Assembly: GCF_003259745.1 (NCBI RefSeq) | Contig: NZ_QLMC01000001.1 | Span: forward strand, 1,116,001 to 1,180,000 | Source: Larkinella arboricola | GTDB taxonomy: Bacteria > Bacteroidota > Bacteroidia > Cytophagales > Spirosomataceae | Direction: 5' to 3' | Length of the DNA: 64,000 nt | In this document: piece by piece, positions 36,300 to 46,349 of the stretch | Position numbering within the stretch: position 1 is the stretch's first letter | Layout: every line of letters starts with the position of its first letter | Translations under genes and position numbers: made by a program | Notes under the pieces: generated by a model | Told to the model about the DNA's origin: nothing | Databases searched by the model: none | Seen by the model: the letters and a program-made list of their open reading frames with translations, nothing else

Positions 36300-39200
36300 C
36301 TATTTATACGTATACGCTTTGATACCCAGCTGATTAATTCCGAATAAAACCGTGTTGCCAATCGGTAGGATACTCCGCACGTCGCCTTTGAGCTGGAAAC
36401 CGGATTGCCGCTGCGGAACGTACGTGAACTGTCCGTTGCCGTTGCCTTTCAGCAGGATACCATAGTTGGCGTCGGATTTGCCAAACCGCAACCGTGCCCG
36501 GTTGATGTTGCCGCCAACGAGCAAATCTTTCTTCCCATCACGGTCATAATCGAGAATTGTCAAGGCGAAAACCGGCGAAACCTGCACTTCAATCGGCAAG
36601 GGTTTTTTCTGAAGTTTGCCCTGGGCGTTGCTCTCGAAATAAGCGGTTTTCAGGTAGTTGGTTTCCAGTCGGTTAGCGCCCTTGCGTTCTTCTTCGGTAA
36701 AAATGTCTTTCATCGATGCATCGGCGTAGCTCTTGTAGTCGGGGAAGCGCGTGCGCATGATGCTGAGTTGGTCGAGCAGTTCGTCGCGGGAGACGTACGG
36801 ATAGGTTTTGCCCTGCATGTAAAAACACAGAATCGGATCGACGGAGCCGTTGTCGTCAAAATCCTTGTAGAACAGTTCGGCAGGCTCCTGGTCGGTCACT
36901 TTGCACTGCGTGTTTAGGCCCTGATTACCAATGACAAAATCCGGTTTGCCGTCGCCGTTCAGGTCATCCACCAGGAGTTTGTTCCACCAGCCCCGGTACG
37001 GTTTTTCAAAATAGGCGGTCGTCTGATCGGTCCATTTTCCATCGCTGTTTCCGAAAACCGTCACGGGCATCCATTCGCCCACCACAACCAGTTCCGGCTT
37101 TTTATCGCCGTTCAGCTCGGTCCAGGCGGCATCCGTTACCATCCCGATCCGTTGCAGTTCCGGAGCCAGACTGGCCGTCTGATCGCTGAATTTTCCTTTC
37201 CCGTCGTTGATGAGCAAAAAGCTCTGGGGCGCTTCGGGATACCGTCCCGGAATAACCCGGCCACCCACGAACACATCCGGTTTGCCGTCGCCGTTTACGT
37301 CGGCCACCCGAACGCAGCTTTTGCTGGTACGCATGGTGGGCAAAGCTGCCGGGTTTTTGATGAAGTTACCCTTGCCGTCGTTCAGATATAGCCGATCCTG
37401 GAGCTTCGCGTCGTCGGGCAGGAAGTTGGCGTACCCTCCGCTAACGACGTACAAATCGGGTTTGCCGTCGGCGTTGGCGTCAAAGAAAACCGCATCGGCA
37501 TCGTCGCTCGCTTTGTCGGCTTCGAGTGCGGGTTGCGGTTTGGGCAAAAACTGCCCGCTGGCCTGTTGCAGATAGAGCATTCCGGCTTGCCCGTTGCCTC
37601 CGCCCACAAACACGTCTTCCAGCCCGTCGCCGTTGATGTCAGCTTTCGTCATGCAGGGGCCAACGAACGACTGCGGGTTGACCAGCAGCGGCTGGCGTTT
37701 GAAGTCATTAAGGTTGTTTCTGGCGGCCTGATATGCAATGGGCGATGGGGTTTCGGTAAACACTCGTGCAGGAGTGGGAAGCGGGCGGGCGGTGGTTTGG
37801 GCGTCTTTTTCCGAAATCGTTAGTCGTTGGTTTGCTTTTACATTCGTCAACAATTGCTGTTTCCCGCCCGGCCAGACCACCCGCAGCGAGTCGATGGTGG
37901 TGTTTTTACCCAGGCCAAAATGCAGCACGGGTGACACGCTCGACTGGTAGCCCCGCGACGGCATCTGTTCCAGAAATTGCTGCTGTCCTTTTTGATAAAC
38001 CGTTACTTTAGCCCCGATCCCAAACCGGTTGACGCCTTTACCCTCCAGTTTGATGCTCAGGTAGTTGTTTTTAAGATGTCGATTTGCTTCATTCTCGTAA
38101 ATGAACGCCGGTTTGTTGAGGTTGCTCACCACCAGGTCCAGGTCGCCGTCATTGTCCAGATCGGCGTAGGCGGCCCCGTTGCTGTTCGACGGCAGGTTCA
38201 TACCCCAGGCTTTGCTCACGTCCGAAAACGTCAGGTTACCGTTGTTTTTAAAGACGTAATTACTCACATCCGACGACGGAATCTGGTACACCAATTCGAG
38301 GATGTTCTGCCGCCGGACGTTGCTCTGGTTGTTTTGCAGGTAGTCGTTCATGTACTTCATGAAGTCCATGTTTGTGAAATCCCGCACAAAGCCGTTGGTT
38401 ACAAACAGGTCTTTCCAGCCGTCGTTGTCGTAATCGGCCAGCAGGGGAGCCCAGCTCCAGTCGGTATTCGACAGCCCCGCCAACTGCCCGATTTCGCTGA
38501 ACGTGCCGTCGCCGTTGTTGACTTGCAGCATATTCCGCATATACTGGTAATGAAAACCGGTGCGGAGGTTCAGGTCAAATTTCTCGTAGTTGTCGGGCGC
38601 AAAGAGCAGCTTTTGCCGACGGTTGTCTTCCGGCAGCATGTCCAGCACAAACACATCCGGCAGGCCGTCGTTATTAATGTCGGCCACGTCGTTGCCCATC
38701 GAGAAATGGGAGAAATGGCCCAGACTGCTTTGAATTTTATCCGAAAAAAACGGTCCACCTTTCCGGCCGTTGTTGATGTATAAATAATCGGGAATGGTAT
38801 AGTCGTTAGACACGTACAGGTCTGGCCAGCCGTCGTTGTTAATGTCAGCAATTCCGGCCCCCAGGCCGTACGAGAGGGAGGTATTTCGCAGACCAGCCGG
38901 GCGGGTAATGTCCTGGAAATACGGTTTCCCGTTTTTCAGATCGTTGCGGAACAGCCGCATACCGGTTTCCGGATTCGGGTTTTTCAGCAGATCGGCGGTG
39001 CTGGCTTCGTCCAGAACCGGCAGGGATTTGGGGTTGTGGTTCAGCAGAAACAAATCCAGATCGCCGTCTTTATCGAAGTCGAAAAAGAAGCCCTGTGTTC
39101 CGTTGACGGGATGGTTTAGTCCGTATTCGGCGGTTTTTTCGGTAAAGCGTGGGACGCCCCCCGCCCGACTACCCTCGTTGATAAACAGTTGGTTGACCCT

Positions 39201-39665
39201 TTTTTCCGGCGACAGGTTTCCCGAATAGCAAACGTACAGGTCCAGCAGACCATCGCCGTTGACGTCGGCCATCGTCACGCCGGTTTTCCACGGGCCTTCG
39301 CGTCCGGCCACGCCCGCCGAGTCGGTAACGTCCTGGAATTTGAGGTTGCCCCGGTTGAGGTAGAGCTTGTTGGGAACCATGTTCCCGGTAAAATACAAGT
39401 CGTCCAAGCCGTCGTTGTTGACATCGCCGACGGCTACCCCGCCACCGTTGTAGAAGTATTCGTACATCAGGACGTTGGTATTCAATCCTTCGGTCAGGGT
39501 ATTGGCAAAGTCAACATGGGTTTCGTCCGGCGATAGCAGCGTAAACAGGGGCGGGCCGGTATTTTCAACGGCGGTTTGTTCCTCCCGGGAGGACGAATCC
39601 CGGCAGCCGGTCAGGACGAGAAATAGCAAAAATGGGTAAAGGAAAAAGGGAAGGGGCAACTTCAT
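36300..39665 (-). CDS. FG-GAP/VCBS-repeat lipoprotein with ASPIC/UnbV domain (CRTAC1-like)
   Basis: This 1121-residue lipoprotein (lipobox LTGC, Cys21) is built of calcium-binding FG-GAP/VCBS blades of the type DVNNDGLDDLYFTGN. Further blades are at about 133-148, 272-286, 328-341 and 502-515, and more continue after 660, forming two likely beta-propellers. An ASPIC/UnbV domain lies at about 534-618 (GIGAKVTVYQKGQQQF, then LRVVWPGGKQQ). Such proteins are common next to SusC/SusD pairs and are thought to bind or process surface ligands, without a proven enzymatic role. It lies downstream of SusC, SusD and a secreted protein on the same strand, and upstream of the haloperoxidase-like gene. Confidence 0.9.
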   Translation of the reverse strand: MKLPLPFFLYPFLLFLVLTGCRDSSSREEQTAVENTGPPLFTLLSPDETHVDFANTLTEGLNTNVLMYEYFYNGGGVAVGDVNNDGLDDLYFTGNMVPNKLYLNRGNLKFQDVTDSAGVAGREGPWKTGVTMADVNGDGLLDLYVCYSGNLSPEKRVNQLFINEGSRAGGVPRFTEKTAEYGLNHPVNGTQGFFFDFDKDGDLDLFLLNHNPKSLPVLDEASTADLLKNPNPETGMRLFRNDLKNGKPYFQDITRPAGLRNTSLSYGLGAGIADINNDGWPDLYVSNDYTIPDYLYINNGRKGGPFFSDKIQSSLGHFSHFSMGNDVADINNDGLPDVFVLDMLPEDNRRQKLLFAPDNYEKFDLNLRTGFHYQYMRNMLQVNNGDGTFSEIGQLAGLSNTDWSWAPLLADYDNDGWKDLFVTNGFVRDFTNMDFMKYMNDYLQNNQSNVRRQNILELVYQIPSSDVSNYVFKNNGNLTFSDVSKAWGMNLPSNSNGAAYADLDNDGDLDLVVSNLNKPAFIYENEANRHLKNNYLSIKLEGKGVNRFGIGAKVTVYQKGQQQFLEQMPSRGYQSSVSPVLHFGLGKNTTIDSLRVVWPGGKQQLLTNVKANQRLTISEKDAQTTARPLPTPARVFTETPSPIAYQAARNNLNDFKRQPLLVNPQSFVGPCMTKADINGDGLEDVFVGGGNGQAGMLYLQQASGQFLPKPQPALEADKASDDADAVFFDANADGKPDLYVVSGGYANFLPDDAKLQDRLYLNDGKGNFIKNPAALPTMRTSKSCVRVADVNGDGKPDVFVGGRVIPGRYPEAPQSFLLINDGKGKFSDQTASLAPELQRIGMVTDAAWTELNGDKKPELVVVGEWMPVTVFGNSDGKWTDQTTAYFEKPYRGWWNKLLVDDLNGDGKPDFVIGNQGLNTQCKVTDQEPAELFYKDFDDNGSVDPILCFYMQGKTYPYVSRDELLDQLSIMRTRFPDYKSYADASMKDIFTEEERKGANRLETNYLKTAYFESNAQGKLQKKPLPIEVQVSPVFALTILDYDRDGKKDLLVGGNINRARLRFGKSDANYGILLKGNGNGQFTYVPQRQSGFQLKGDVRSILPIGNTVLFGINQLGIKAYTYK

Positions 39666-39757
39666 ACGATGTTACAGCGAGACGGTATTGACACAATCAA
39701 TTTATAGTAGACAGAGGTACGCGGCTAATGGCCTTGTAAACTGTAAATTTACGAAGG

Positions 39758-40468
39758 CTAAATGCTTAATTCACTGCAAAATTGCAGCAATTTTTTCAGG
39801 TCGGCTTCCTTTTTGAAATCGATGGATTCCGCTTTCAGATACGCTTCAATGGCGGATTTGTTTTTGGGGAATATTTTCAGAATGGAGCCCCTGCTGAGCC
39901 GGTAAAAACGATTGTTCGGGTCGATCACCAGATAAACGACTTCTTTTTCCAGCAGCAGGTCGCCTTCCTGCTCCAGACGGGCCAACTGGCCGGTACTGCC
40001 GATAAAGGATTTGTATTGGGTGATGGACGACGTACCGGAGGACTGATTATACGCGCCGTTCTTTTCGGCCCGGACGGTTTTGAAAATCGGTTTCATCGCC
40101 AGTTTGACGGTATTGTAATCGGCGGTCACTTCCATGAAACCGTACTTCTGATCATACACAAATGTCGTTTGTGCGACCTGCACGGCCCGGATCGTGTTTT
40201 CATTGGCCAGCGCTAAAGTATCACCTTTGGCGTCAATGAATTGCATTTCACCGATCAAGATGTTGTAGTTGAACCGTCCGGTTGCCGCCAAACCGTTGCG
40301 GTAGGTGATGGTACCGGTCCGGAATTGAGGATACCGATAGCGTTCCTCAAATGGGACGGATCGCTGCCAGTTTGGACCGCCTTTCACCCGGATGGTTGGA
40401 GCAGTTTGTGCCCAAAGAACCGCCGAATGGAACAGCCCAATTCCTATCATCAGCAGAATCGTTTTCAT
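39758..40468 (-). CDS. Secreted protein of unknown function
   Basis: I do not recognise the function of this 236-residue protein. A signal peptide (MKTILLMIGIGLFHSAVLWAQ) ends near residue 21. The body is beta-rich (RTGTITYRNGLAATGRFNYNILIGEMQFIDAKGDTLAL) up to about residue 190 and ends in charged helices (NKSAIEAYLKAESIDFKKEADL). The GEMQFID/YNTVKLAMKP pattern suggests a periplasmic, beta-structured protein, perhaps with an adhesion or envelope role. It lies 88 bp downstream of SusD and 92 bp upstream of the ASPIC gene on the same strand, so it is probably in that operon. Confidence 0.75.
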   Translation of the reverse strand: MKTILLMIGIGLFHSAVLWAQTAPTIRVKGGPNWQRSVPFEERYRYPQFRTGTITYRNGLAATGRFNYNILIGEMQFIDAKGDTLALANENTIRAVQVAQTTFVYDQKYGFMEVTADYNTVKLAMKPIFKTVRAEKNGAYNQSSGTSSITQYKSFIGSTGQLARLEQEGDLLLEKEVVYLVIDPNNRFYRLSRGSILKIFPKNKSAIEAYLKAESIDFKKEADLKKLLQFCSELSI

Positions 40469-40556
40469 GGCGTTGCGGTTAGGGTGCTTTCAAAAAATCT
40501 GTGCCAGCCCAAAATGAGCTGGCACAGGTCTATTGTGTGAATGGATGCTCCGGTTC

Positions 40557-42419
40557 TTAGTAGCCCGGATTTTGCACCAGTTTGTTGTTCCGGTTCATCT
40601 CATCGCGGTGGATCGGCAGGTAATACTGCTTGTCGGCCCAGTTCCGGTTTTCTTTACCGGGGTCAATCTCGGTTACTTTGTACGTGTAGTCGTAGCTCGT
40701 CGGGTCGTACTTATACAAGGTGACCGTTTTGCCCGGCTTCAGGGTTCCCGTGATCGTGATTCCGTTGGCTTTCCGGCCCAGGGTAGTAGGGGCAATCATC
40801 CAGCGACGGGCATCGTGGTAGCGGTGTTCTTCGAAAGCCAGTTCGACCCGGCGTTCGTTCCGATACCGTTCCCGCAGGGCGGCACCCGTTTCGGTGATAG
40901 CGGGCATACCGGCCCGGAAGCGGATGCGGTTCAGCCAGAGTTTGGCTTCGGCATCCTGACCCAGTTCGATACACGCTTCGGCGTAGTTCAAAGCGGCCTC
41001 CGTGTAACGGAAGAACGGCCAGGGAATTTGCTGATACGTGTTCTGGTCAACAATCGCCGGGTTTGGATCGGTAAATTTGCGCTGGTAATAGCCTGTATAG
41101 CTACCGTTCCAGTCTTCTACCGAACTCTTGCGGGTATCCAGACCGGCAATGACGGTTTTGGCACCACCAGCCCCCGTGACCTCGTAGCTACCCGTCTGAA
41201 TCTGGTTAACCGGATCTTTGGCCGCTACATCGGCCGTGCGGGGTTTCCAGGGCGCGCCGTCGTACAGAATCGTTGCATAAAAACGTGGGTCGCGGTTGGC
41301 ATACGGGTTGGCTGCTTTGGCCGGATCGCTCCAGCTAAATTTGCTGCCATCCATCATTTCGTAGTCGTCGACCAGCAACGAAACCGGCGTATTGCCCGCC
41401 CAGTTGTGGTACCCGTTGGGCCCATTGTGCAAGCCTACCTGACCGCCCGCTTCCTGTTTGTCGTTAATAAACGAACGGGAGAAGAGCACATCCCGCTCAC
41501 CACCGTTGCGCGACAGAGCGATGCTGTTGTAATTGGTCGTACCTTCTTCTTTTGCAACGGGAGCCGTCAGGTTAAACATAAACCCGTAGCTGGTTTGATC
41601 CAGAACGGCTTTGGAAGCTTCTTTGGCTTTGTTCCAGCGTTCGGCCCGGGTTCCGGTCGTGTAACCGAGCAACTCCGGTTTGGCATAGGCAGCGTGCACC
41701 GATGATTTGGCTTTGGCCGTAGCGGCATCGTACAGATCGCTGGCGGCATAGGTCAGGATGCGGGATTTCAGCGCCAGAGCCGCCACTTCGTTGGCCCGGC
41801 CTTTCGCCATCGACATTCCTTTCAGCAGGGCGGCCGCATCGTTGCAATCTTTCACAATGAAGTTGATACACTCTTCCATCGTGTTCCGGGTAACCGCGTA
41901 GTCGGCTTCACCCAGTTCGTAGGGACGGTCGATGAGCGGAACCCCACCGTAATACCGCACCAACTGATGGTAGTAGTAGGCCCGCAGAAACTTGGCTTCG
42001 CCCGTTAACCGTTCCACAATTTTGTTGGTATTGGCAAATTTGGGCTGAGCCAGGTTAGCCAGCGCCAGGTTGGTCGCCCGAATGCGCAGATACATGTTAT
42101 TCCACTCACGCGTTTCGTTGATCAAACCCGGATCAGCCGGGTTTGAACGTCCTTCGGTGATGTTGGTGATACCCCGACCGGGGTGCGTAAAGATGGCTTC
42201 ATCGGTGAACGACGAGAGTTGCTCTTCGTTCAGGCCACCCTGTCCCAGACCGGCATAGATTCCGGTTACAAACGCTTCGGTCAAAGCCGCATCCGACCAG
42301 ACAGCCTCACCGGATACCTGATCCAGCGGCTGGGTGTTTACAAAATCGTCGTTACAACCCGTTACGGAAAAAGCGGCAATACCGACGGCTAATGTTATGG
42401 TTTTAAATTTTCGTAGCAT
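40557..42419 (-). CDS. SusD/RagB-like nutrient-binding outer-membrane lipoprotein
   Basis: The 620-residue lipoprotein has its lipobox at Cys22 (SVTGC) followed by the family phrase DDFVNTQPLDQVSGEAVWSD. The helical core contains AKFLRAYYYHQLVRYYGGVPLID and, further on, ALNYAEACIELGQDAEAKLWLNRIRFRAGMP in part. It ends MNRNNKLVQNPGY. It is the surface lid of the SusC transporter whose gene ends 13 bp upstream. No glycosidase gene is linked; the linked genes encode an ASPIC/FG-GAP lipoprotein and a haloperoxidase-like protein, so a non-glycan or modified substrate is possible (inference). Confidence 0.93.
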   Translation of the reverse strand: MLRKFKTITLAVGIAAFSVTGCNDDFVNTQPLDQVSGEAVWSDAALTEAFVTGIYAGLGQGGLNEEQLSSFTDEAIFTHPGRGITNITEGRSNPADPGLINETREWNNMYLRIRATNLALANLAQPKFANTNKIVERLTGEAKFLRAYYYHQLVRYYGGVPLIDRPYELGEADYAVTRNTMEECINFIVKDCNDAAALLKGMSMAKGRANEVAALALKSRILTYAASDLYDAATAKAKSSVHAAYAKPELLGYTTGTRAERWNKAKEASKAVLDQTSYGFMFNLTAPVAKEEGTTNYNSIALSRNGGERDVLFSRSFINDKQEAGGQVGLHNGPNGYHNWAGNTPVSLLVDDYEMMDGSKFSWSDPAKAANPYANRDPRFYATILYDGAPWKPRTADVAAKDPVNQIQTGSYEVTGAGGAKTVIAGLDTRKSSVEDWNGSYTGYYQRKFTDPNPAIVDQNTYQQIPWPFFRYTEAALNYAEACIELGQDAEAKLWLNRIRFRAGMPAITETGAALRERYRNERRVELAFEEHRYHDARRWMIAPTTLGRKANGITITGTLKPGKTVTLYKYDPTSYDYTYKVTEIDPGKENRNWADKQYYLPIHRDEMNRNNKLVQNPGY

Positions 42420-42432
42420 GTTGAATTAAAAA

Positions 42433-45400
42433 TTAGAAACGAATCGACGCACCAACGTTGATAACCCGAGCCTGTGGATAGTACTGACCGGTCGTGCTTT
42501 CTACTTCCGGATCAAATGATCCCAGTTTGTTGACCAGCGTCGCCAGGTTCAGCGCATTGGCATATAAGCGAAAGCTGCTAACGCCTACCTTCTTACCGAT
42601 ATTGTCCGGAATGGTATAACCCAGTTCGAGGTTTTTCAGGCGGATGTAATCAGCCGAACGCAGCCAGTAGGTGTTTCCGCCGGAGAAATACTGGTCGCTC
42701 CGGTTGGCGATACGGGGGTGAACGCTGCTCGGGTTTTCAACCGTCCAGCGATCCGTATAGATCTCTTTCAGGTAGTTACCGATGTTACCAGATTCACCCA
42801 GACTGATGTACTGCTGTGCACCGGCCGAACCCTGGAACAGAATCGTCAGGTCAAAGTTTTTGTAAGCAGCCGTGATGTTCATACCACCCTGGAACAGCGG
42901 CAGGTTCGTCCGTTTGTTCCGTACGCGGTCATCGGGCGTAATTTTACCATCTCCATCGTAATCCTTGTACTTCATGTCACCCGGACGAAGGGTTTTGACA
43001 ATGGCCGAATAGTCGATGGGGTTGGCGTCAATTTCGGCCTGATCCTTGAATACGCCATCATACTGATACGCAATGTACGAGTTGATCGGCATACCCGTGG
43101 TCCGCTGCCAGGCTGGTGCGCCCGGTGCTTCATCCCAGAAAATGATTTTGTTCTGGGCGTAACCACCGTTTACACTGACCGTAAACTTCAGGTCTTTCGC
43201 CTGGCCGTTGTAGCCAATCTGACCGTCGAAACCGCTGTTGCGAACTTTTCCGATGTTTTCCGGAGGCAGTACCAGACCCGTGGTGCGGGGGATGGATGCG
43301 TTCCGGGGGTAGAGAATGGACGTCCGCAGGTTGTTGAAGTAGTCAAATTCGAAGTTGATTTTCCCGTTGAACAACTGTCCTTCCAGACCGATGTTAGCAT
43401 TATTGGCTACCTCCCACGTAATGGTTGGGTTCGGAATCCGGGCTTCTGCCAGCGTTTTTTGCTGCTGGTTATTGATAATGTACGTGTTGAAGTTGTAGGT
43501 TGCCAGATACTGATAGGTCGCTAAATTAGTTGTTCCCGGCAGGTAGATCTGGTCATTCCCCAACTGACCCCATGAACCGCGAAGTTTCAGGTAATTGAGG
43601 GCCGGAATGGAGTTTTTCAGGAAGTTTTCTTCCGAAATTACCCAGCCTGCCAGGAAGCCCGGGAAGAAACCGTAACGGGTTGCCTGCGGAAAGATGTCGG
43701 AGCCGTCGTAACGCCACAGGAACTCGGCCAGGTATTTCTCCTTGTAGTTATACGCTACCCGACCAAAGTAGTTGATCCGGGCCCGTTCGTAAGCGCCACC
43801 GTTGTTGTTTTTCTCCAGGTCACCACCGGCAAAAAGCTGGTCGATGGCCGGCGAAATAAAGTACCGGCGGTAGGCTTCAAAGTTGTCACCGGTGATGGTT
43901 TCCCGGTTTACCCCGGCCAGCACGGTCAGACCGTGATCCGTGCCGAATTTCCGTTCGTAGTTCGCAATACCACCCAGCAGGATGTTCAACTGGTTTTCGT
44001 TGTACAGGTTCAGACGGGGTTCCGCCGGACCGCGCCGGCTGGCAATCAGGTTCGGAATACCGTTGGCATCGACACCGGTTCCACGTTCGTACAGCGTCCA
44101 CGGCGTTTGCCACAGCCGACGGCTGCGAATCCGTTTGTCAACGGCGGCTGTACCGCTGAACTTCAAGCCTTCAATACCTGGGATTTTGATGTCCAGCTGC
44201 CCGTTGGTCTGGAAATAATCCTGTTTGTCTTTGTCGTAACCCGTATCGTTCGTCGTGATCACCACGGGGTTTTCACCGTTTTCGATGTCCGGACCTGGAC
44301 GACCATCGGGCCAGAAAGCCGGTTGGTTTGGTTTACCGCGCATCTGCATCCGGAAGATGGCACCGGCACCGCGCGTCGGATAGAACCGGAACTCTTCGCG
44401 ACCCAGCAAGCCAACGGCCACGTGTACGTACTTGTTGATGTCGGCGTCGAGGTTTATACGCAGGTCATACTGTTTGTAACCCGTTGCTGACCGTTTGTAG
44501 TACGCATCCTGATCCTGGTAGCCCAGCGAAGCCAGGTATTTGAACGATTCGGTACCGCCTGTGATTTGCAGGTTGTGCTGCTGCTGCGGAGACCAGGTTT
44601 TCAGCGTTGATTTATACCAGTCGGTGTTCGGGTGGCCCCAGGGGTCCGAACCGTCGTTGTATTTGGTAATGTCGTCCGGTGAGTAAGGCGCTTTCCGAAT
44701 CGTTCCGTCGGGGCGGGTATACGAACCCGTGGCCGTATAAGCCTGGGTTGCGGGACCCCATTCCGAAACCGGAAGTTCGTAGACGCTCAGGTCGTTGAGC
44801 ATTTTGGCATACTCGCCCGCGTTGGCCAGTTTCGGAACAACGGTTGGCTGCGAAAAGCCCTGGTTGAACGAATACGACAACTGCGGCTTGCCGGTTTTTC
44901 CCCGTTTGGTCGTGATCAGGATAACCCCGTTGGCCGCCCGAGAACCGTAAATAGCCGCCGACGCATCTTTCAGGACCGAGATGTTTTCGATGTCGTTCGG
45001 GTTGATCCGCTCCAGACCACCGGAACGCGCCGGAACACCGTCGACCACGATCAGGGCGCTGTTGTTACCCAGTGTGTTGGTACCGCGAATCCGGATGGCC
45101 GAACCGTCATAACCCGGTTCACCAGAACGGTTTACGGCAACCACACCCGGCAGACGGCCCGCGATGGAGTTGGACAGGTTGGTCGTCGGGGATTTGATCA
45201 GGTCCGTTCCTTTAACCGAAACAACCGAACCGGTTACGGTTTCTTTCTTCTGAACCCCATATCCAACCACCACGACTTCGTTCAGCTGGCTGATGTCGTC
45301 GAGCAGTTTAACATCCAGGTTTGCGCGACCGTTAAGGGCGACTTCCTGGGTAACGTATCCAATAAATGAAAACACCAGCGTCGCATTCTTATTCGGAACA

Positions 45401-45618
45401 TTGAGCGAATAAGTACCTTCGGAGGTGGTGGTAGTTCCCTGTGTGGTACCCTTTATTACAATGCTTACACCCGGCAGGAGATCACCGGCTGAACCCGTCA
45501 CTTTTCCTTTTACAGTTGTCTGGGCCAGCGCACCAGTGACGGAAATAAGCATTAAATAAAGTACTAAAAGGTACCTTTTTTCGGGAGGTACCGGTACCTG
45601 ATGAGTAGACTTTTTCAT
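42433..45618 (-). CDS. SusC/RagA-type TonB-linked outer-membrane transporter
   Basis: The 1061-residue protein has a signal peptide ending near ALAQ (residue 33). A carboxypeptidase-D-like domain follows (VKGKVTGSAGDLLPGVSIVIKG in part), then a plug with LKDASAAIYGSRAANGVILITTKRG in part, then a barrel ending VINVGASIRF. The plug signature reads LKDASAAIYGSRAANG, one Ala shorter than the ASAAAIYGSRAANG seen in the STN-SusC. There is no STN domain and no linked sigma/FecR pair, so its regulation must differ from the locus at 22300-31386. It heads a five-gene minus-strand set reaching the haloperoxidase-like gene, with short gaps throughout. Confidence 0.93.
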   Translation of the reverse strand: MKKSTHQVPVPPEKRYLLVLYLMLISVTGALAQTTVKGKVTGSAGDLLPGVSIVIKGTTQGTTTTSEGTYSLNVPNKNATLVFSFIGYVTQEVALNGRANLDVKLLDDISQLNEVVVVGYGVQKKETVTGSVVSVKGTDLIKSPTTNLSNSIAGRLPGVVAVNRSGEPGYDGSAIRIRGTNTLGNNSALIVVDGVPARSGGLERINPNDIENISVLKDASAAIYGSRAANGVILITTKRGKTGKPQLSYSFNQGFSQPTVVPKLANAGEYAKMLNDLSVYELPVSEWGPATQAYTATGSYTRPDGTIRKAPYSPDDITKYNDGSDPWGHPNTDWYKSTLKTWSPQQQHNLQITGGTESFKYLASLGYQDQDAYYKRSATGYKQYDLRINLDADINKYVHVAVGLLGREEFRFYPTRGAGAIFRMQMRGKPNQPAFWPDGRPGPDIENGENPVVITTNDTGYDKDKQDYFQTNGQLDIKIPGIEGLKFSGTAAVDKRIRSRRLWQTPWTLYERGTGVDANGIPNLIASRRGPAEPRLNLYNENQLNILLGGIANYERKFGTDHGLTVLAGVNRETITGDNFEAYRRYFISPAIDQLFAGGDLEKNNNGGAYERARINYFGRVAYNYKEKYLAEFLWRYDGSDIFPQATRYGFFPGFLAGWVISEENFLKNSIPALNYLKLRGSWGQLGNDQIYLPGTTNLATYQYLATYNFNTYIINNQQQKTLAEARIPNPTITWEVANNANIGLEGQLFNGKINFEFDYFNNLRTSILYPRNASIPRTTGLVLPPENIGKVRNSGFDGQIGYNGQAKDLKFTVSVNGGYAQNKIIFWDEAPGAPAWQRTTGMPINSYIAYQYDGVFKDQAEIDANPIDYSAIVKTLRPGDMKYKDYDGDGKITPDDRVRNKRTNLPLFQGGMNITAAYKNFDLTILFQGSAGAQQYISLGESGNIGNYLKEIYTDRWTVENPSSVHPRIANRSDQYFSGGNTYWLRSADYIRLKNLELGYTIPDNIGKKVGVSSFRLYANALNLATLVNKLGSFDPEVESTTGQYYPQARVINVGASIRF

Positions 45619-46183
45619 ACAGATAAAGAAGGATTGGTTTTAATTAAGGAATTAACTAGGAACTCAATACTCAAAACGATTTAAGCGAAAGCGTGGATAG
45701 CAAGAGCGCAGGCGTCAATGACTCCGGTTAGTGGCTACTACCGGAAAACGCATTGAAAATCGAAAGGGAACTACTGACAGGGGGAGGGAACGTACTCGAT
45801 TATAGTAGTTTTCTGGCATAAGTGATAAAATTAATAGAGATGGTTCGCTGAACATTTAAATGATGAAATGAACACTTTTTTGACAAAACAGGCTAATGAG
45901 TGCATTTTTTGTCAAAATAGTACTATTTCACTCCGCTTACCCAGGTCAGCCAATTGGCTTCGAACTGACATTTCTGTTTATTAGCTTTGTTTGAATAGTG
46001 CTATTTAATAGTCGTGTACTTCCAAAATTGTAATGTTAAATTAGTAATAGAATAATAATTATTAAAATAATTTAACCTTTCTAGTTAAAAAAAAGTAAAA
46101 ACTGGTTAAAAAGAAGTCAATAGACGAAAGAATACAGAGATTCTCTGCGTGAGCGCAAACAAGGAACGTATGCTGCATTAGCC
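45619..46183. other. Intergenic region upstream of susC and of a permease pseudogene
   Basis: I find no supported gene in this stretch. The first 250 bp should hold the susC promoter on the minus strand. An imperfect inverted repeat (CCGGTTAGT with ACTACCGG) lies near 45724-45743. TAGCTTTG at 45982-45989 on the plus strand matches the TAnnTTTG box but is 368 bp from the next ATG. About 46010-46110 is very AT-rich. Confidence 0.5.
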
Positions 46184-46220
46184 TGTCCGCTACCGTACGA
46201 AAATCGTCCGCAATCGGACA
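46184..46220 (+). promoter_or_regulatory. Permease operator element, copy C
   Basis: Half-sites are GTCCG (46185), GTACG (46195) and GTCCG (46206), plus inverted CGGAC (46215-46219). Spacing is 10 and 11 bp. The palindromic half is identical to copy B, including its CAAT centre. It lies 129 bp before the ATG of the permease pseudogene at 46350. Confidence 0.75.
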
Positions 46221-46349
46221 GTAATCTTACCGGTTATGGTTTTAATGACTTGTCAGTCAGTGTTATAGTAGCGTGGCATAAGCTTGGCGGGATTACCAAC
46301 AGTGAGTTAGTGCTTAGATGAAAAGGTTAACGCTATTTCCTTTATTCCG

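Noticed and set aside
40533-41705. Plus-strand open frame of 390 codons
   Set aside because: It is antisense to a well-supported SusD gene and starts inside its 3' flank; no domain is visible.
45724-45743. Imperfect inverted repeat near the susC promoter
   Set aside because: The arms are short and carry a one-base bulge; it may be an operator, but a single weak copy is not enough to call.
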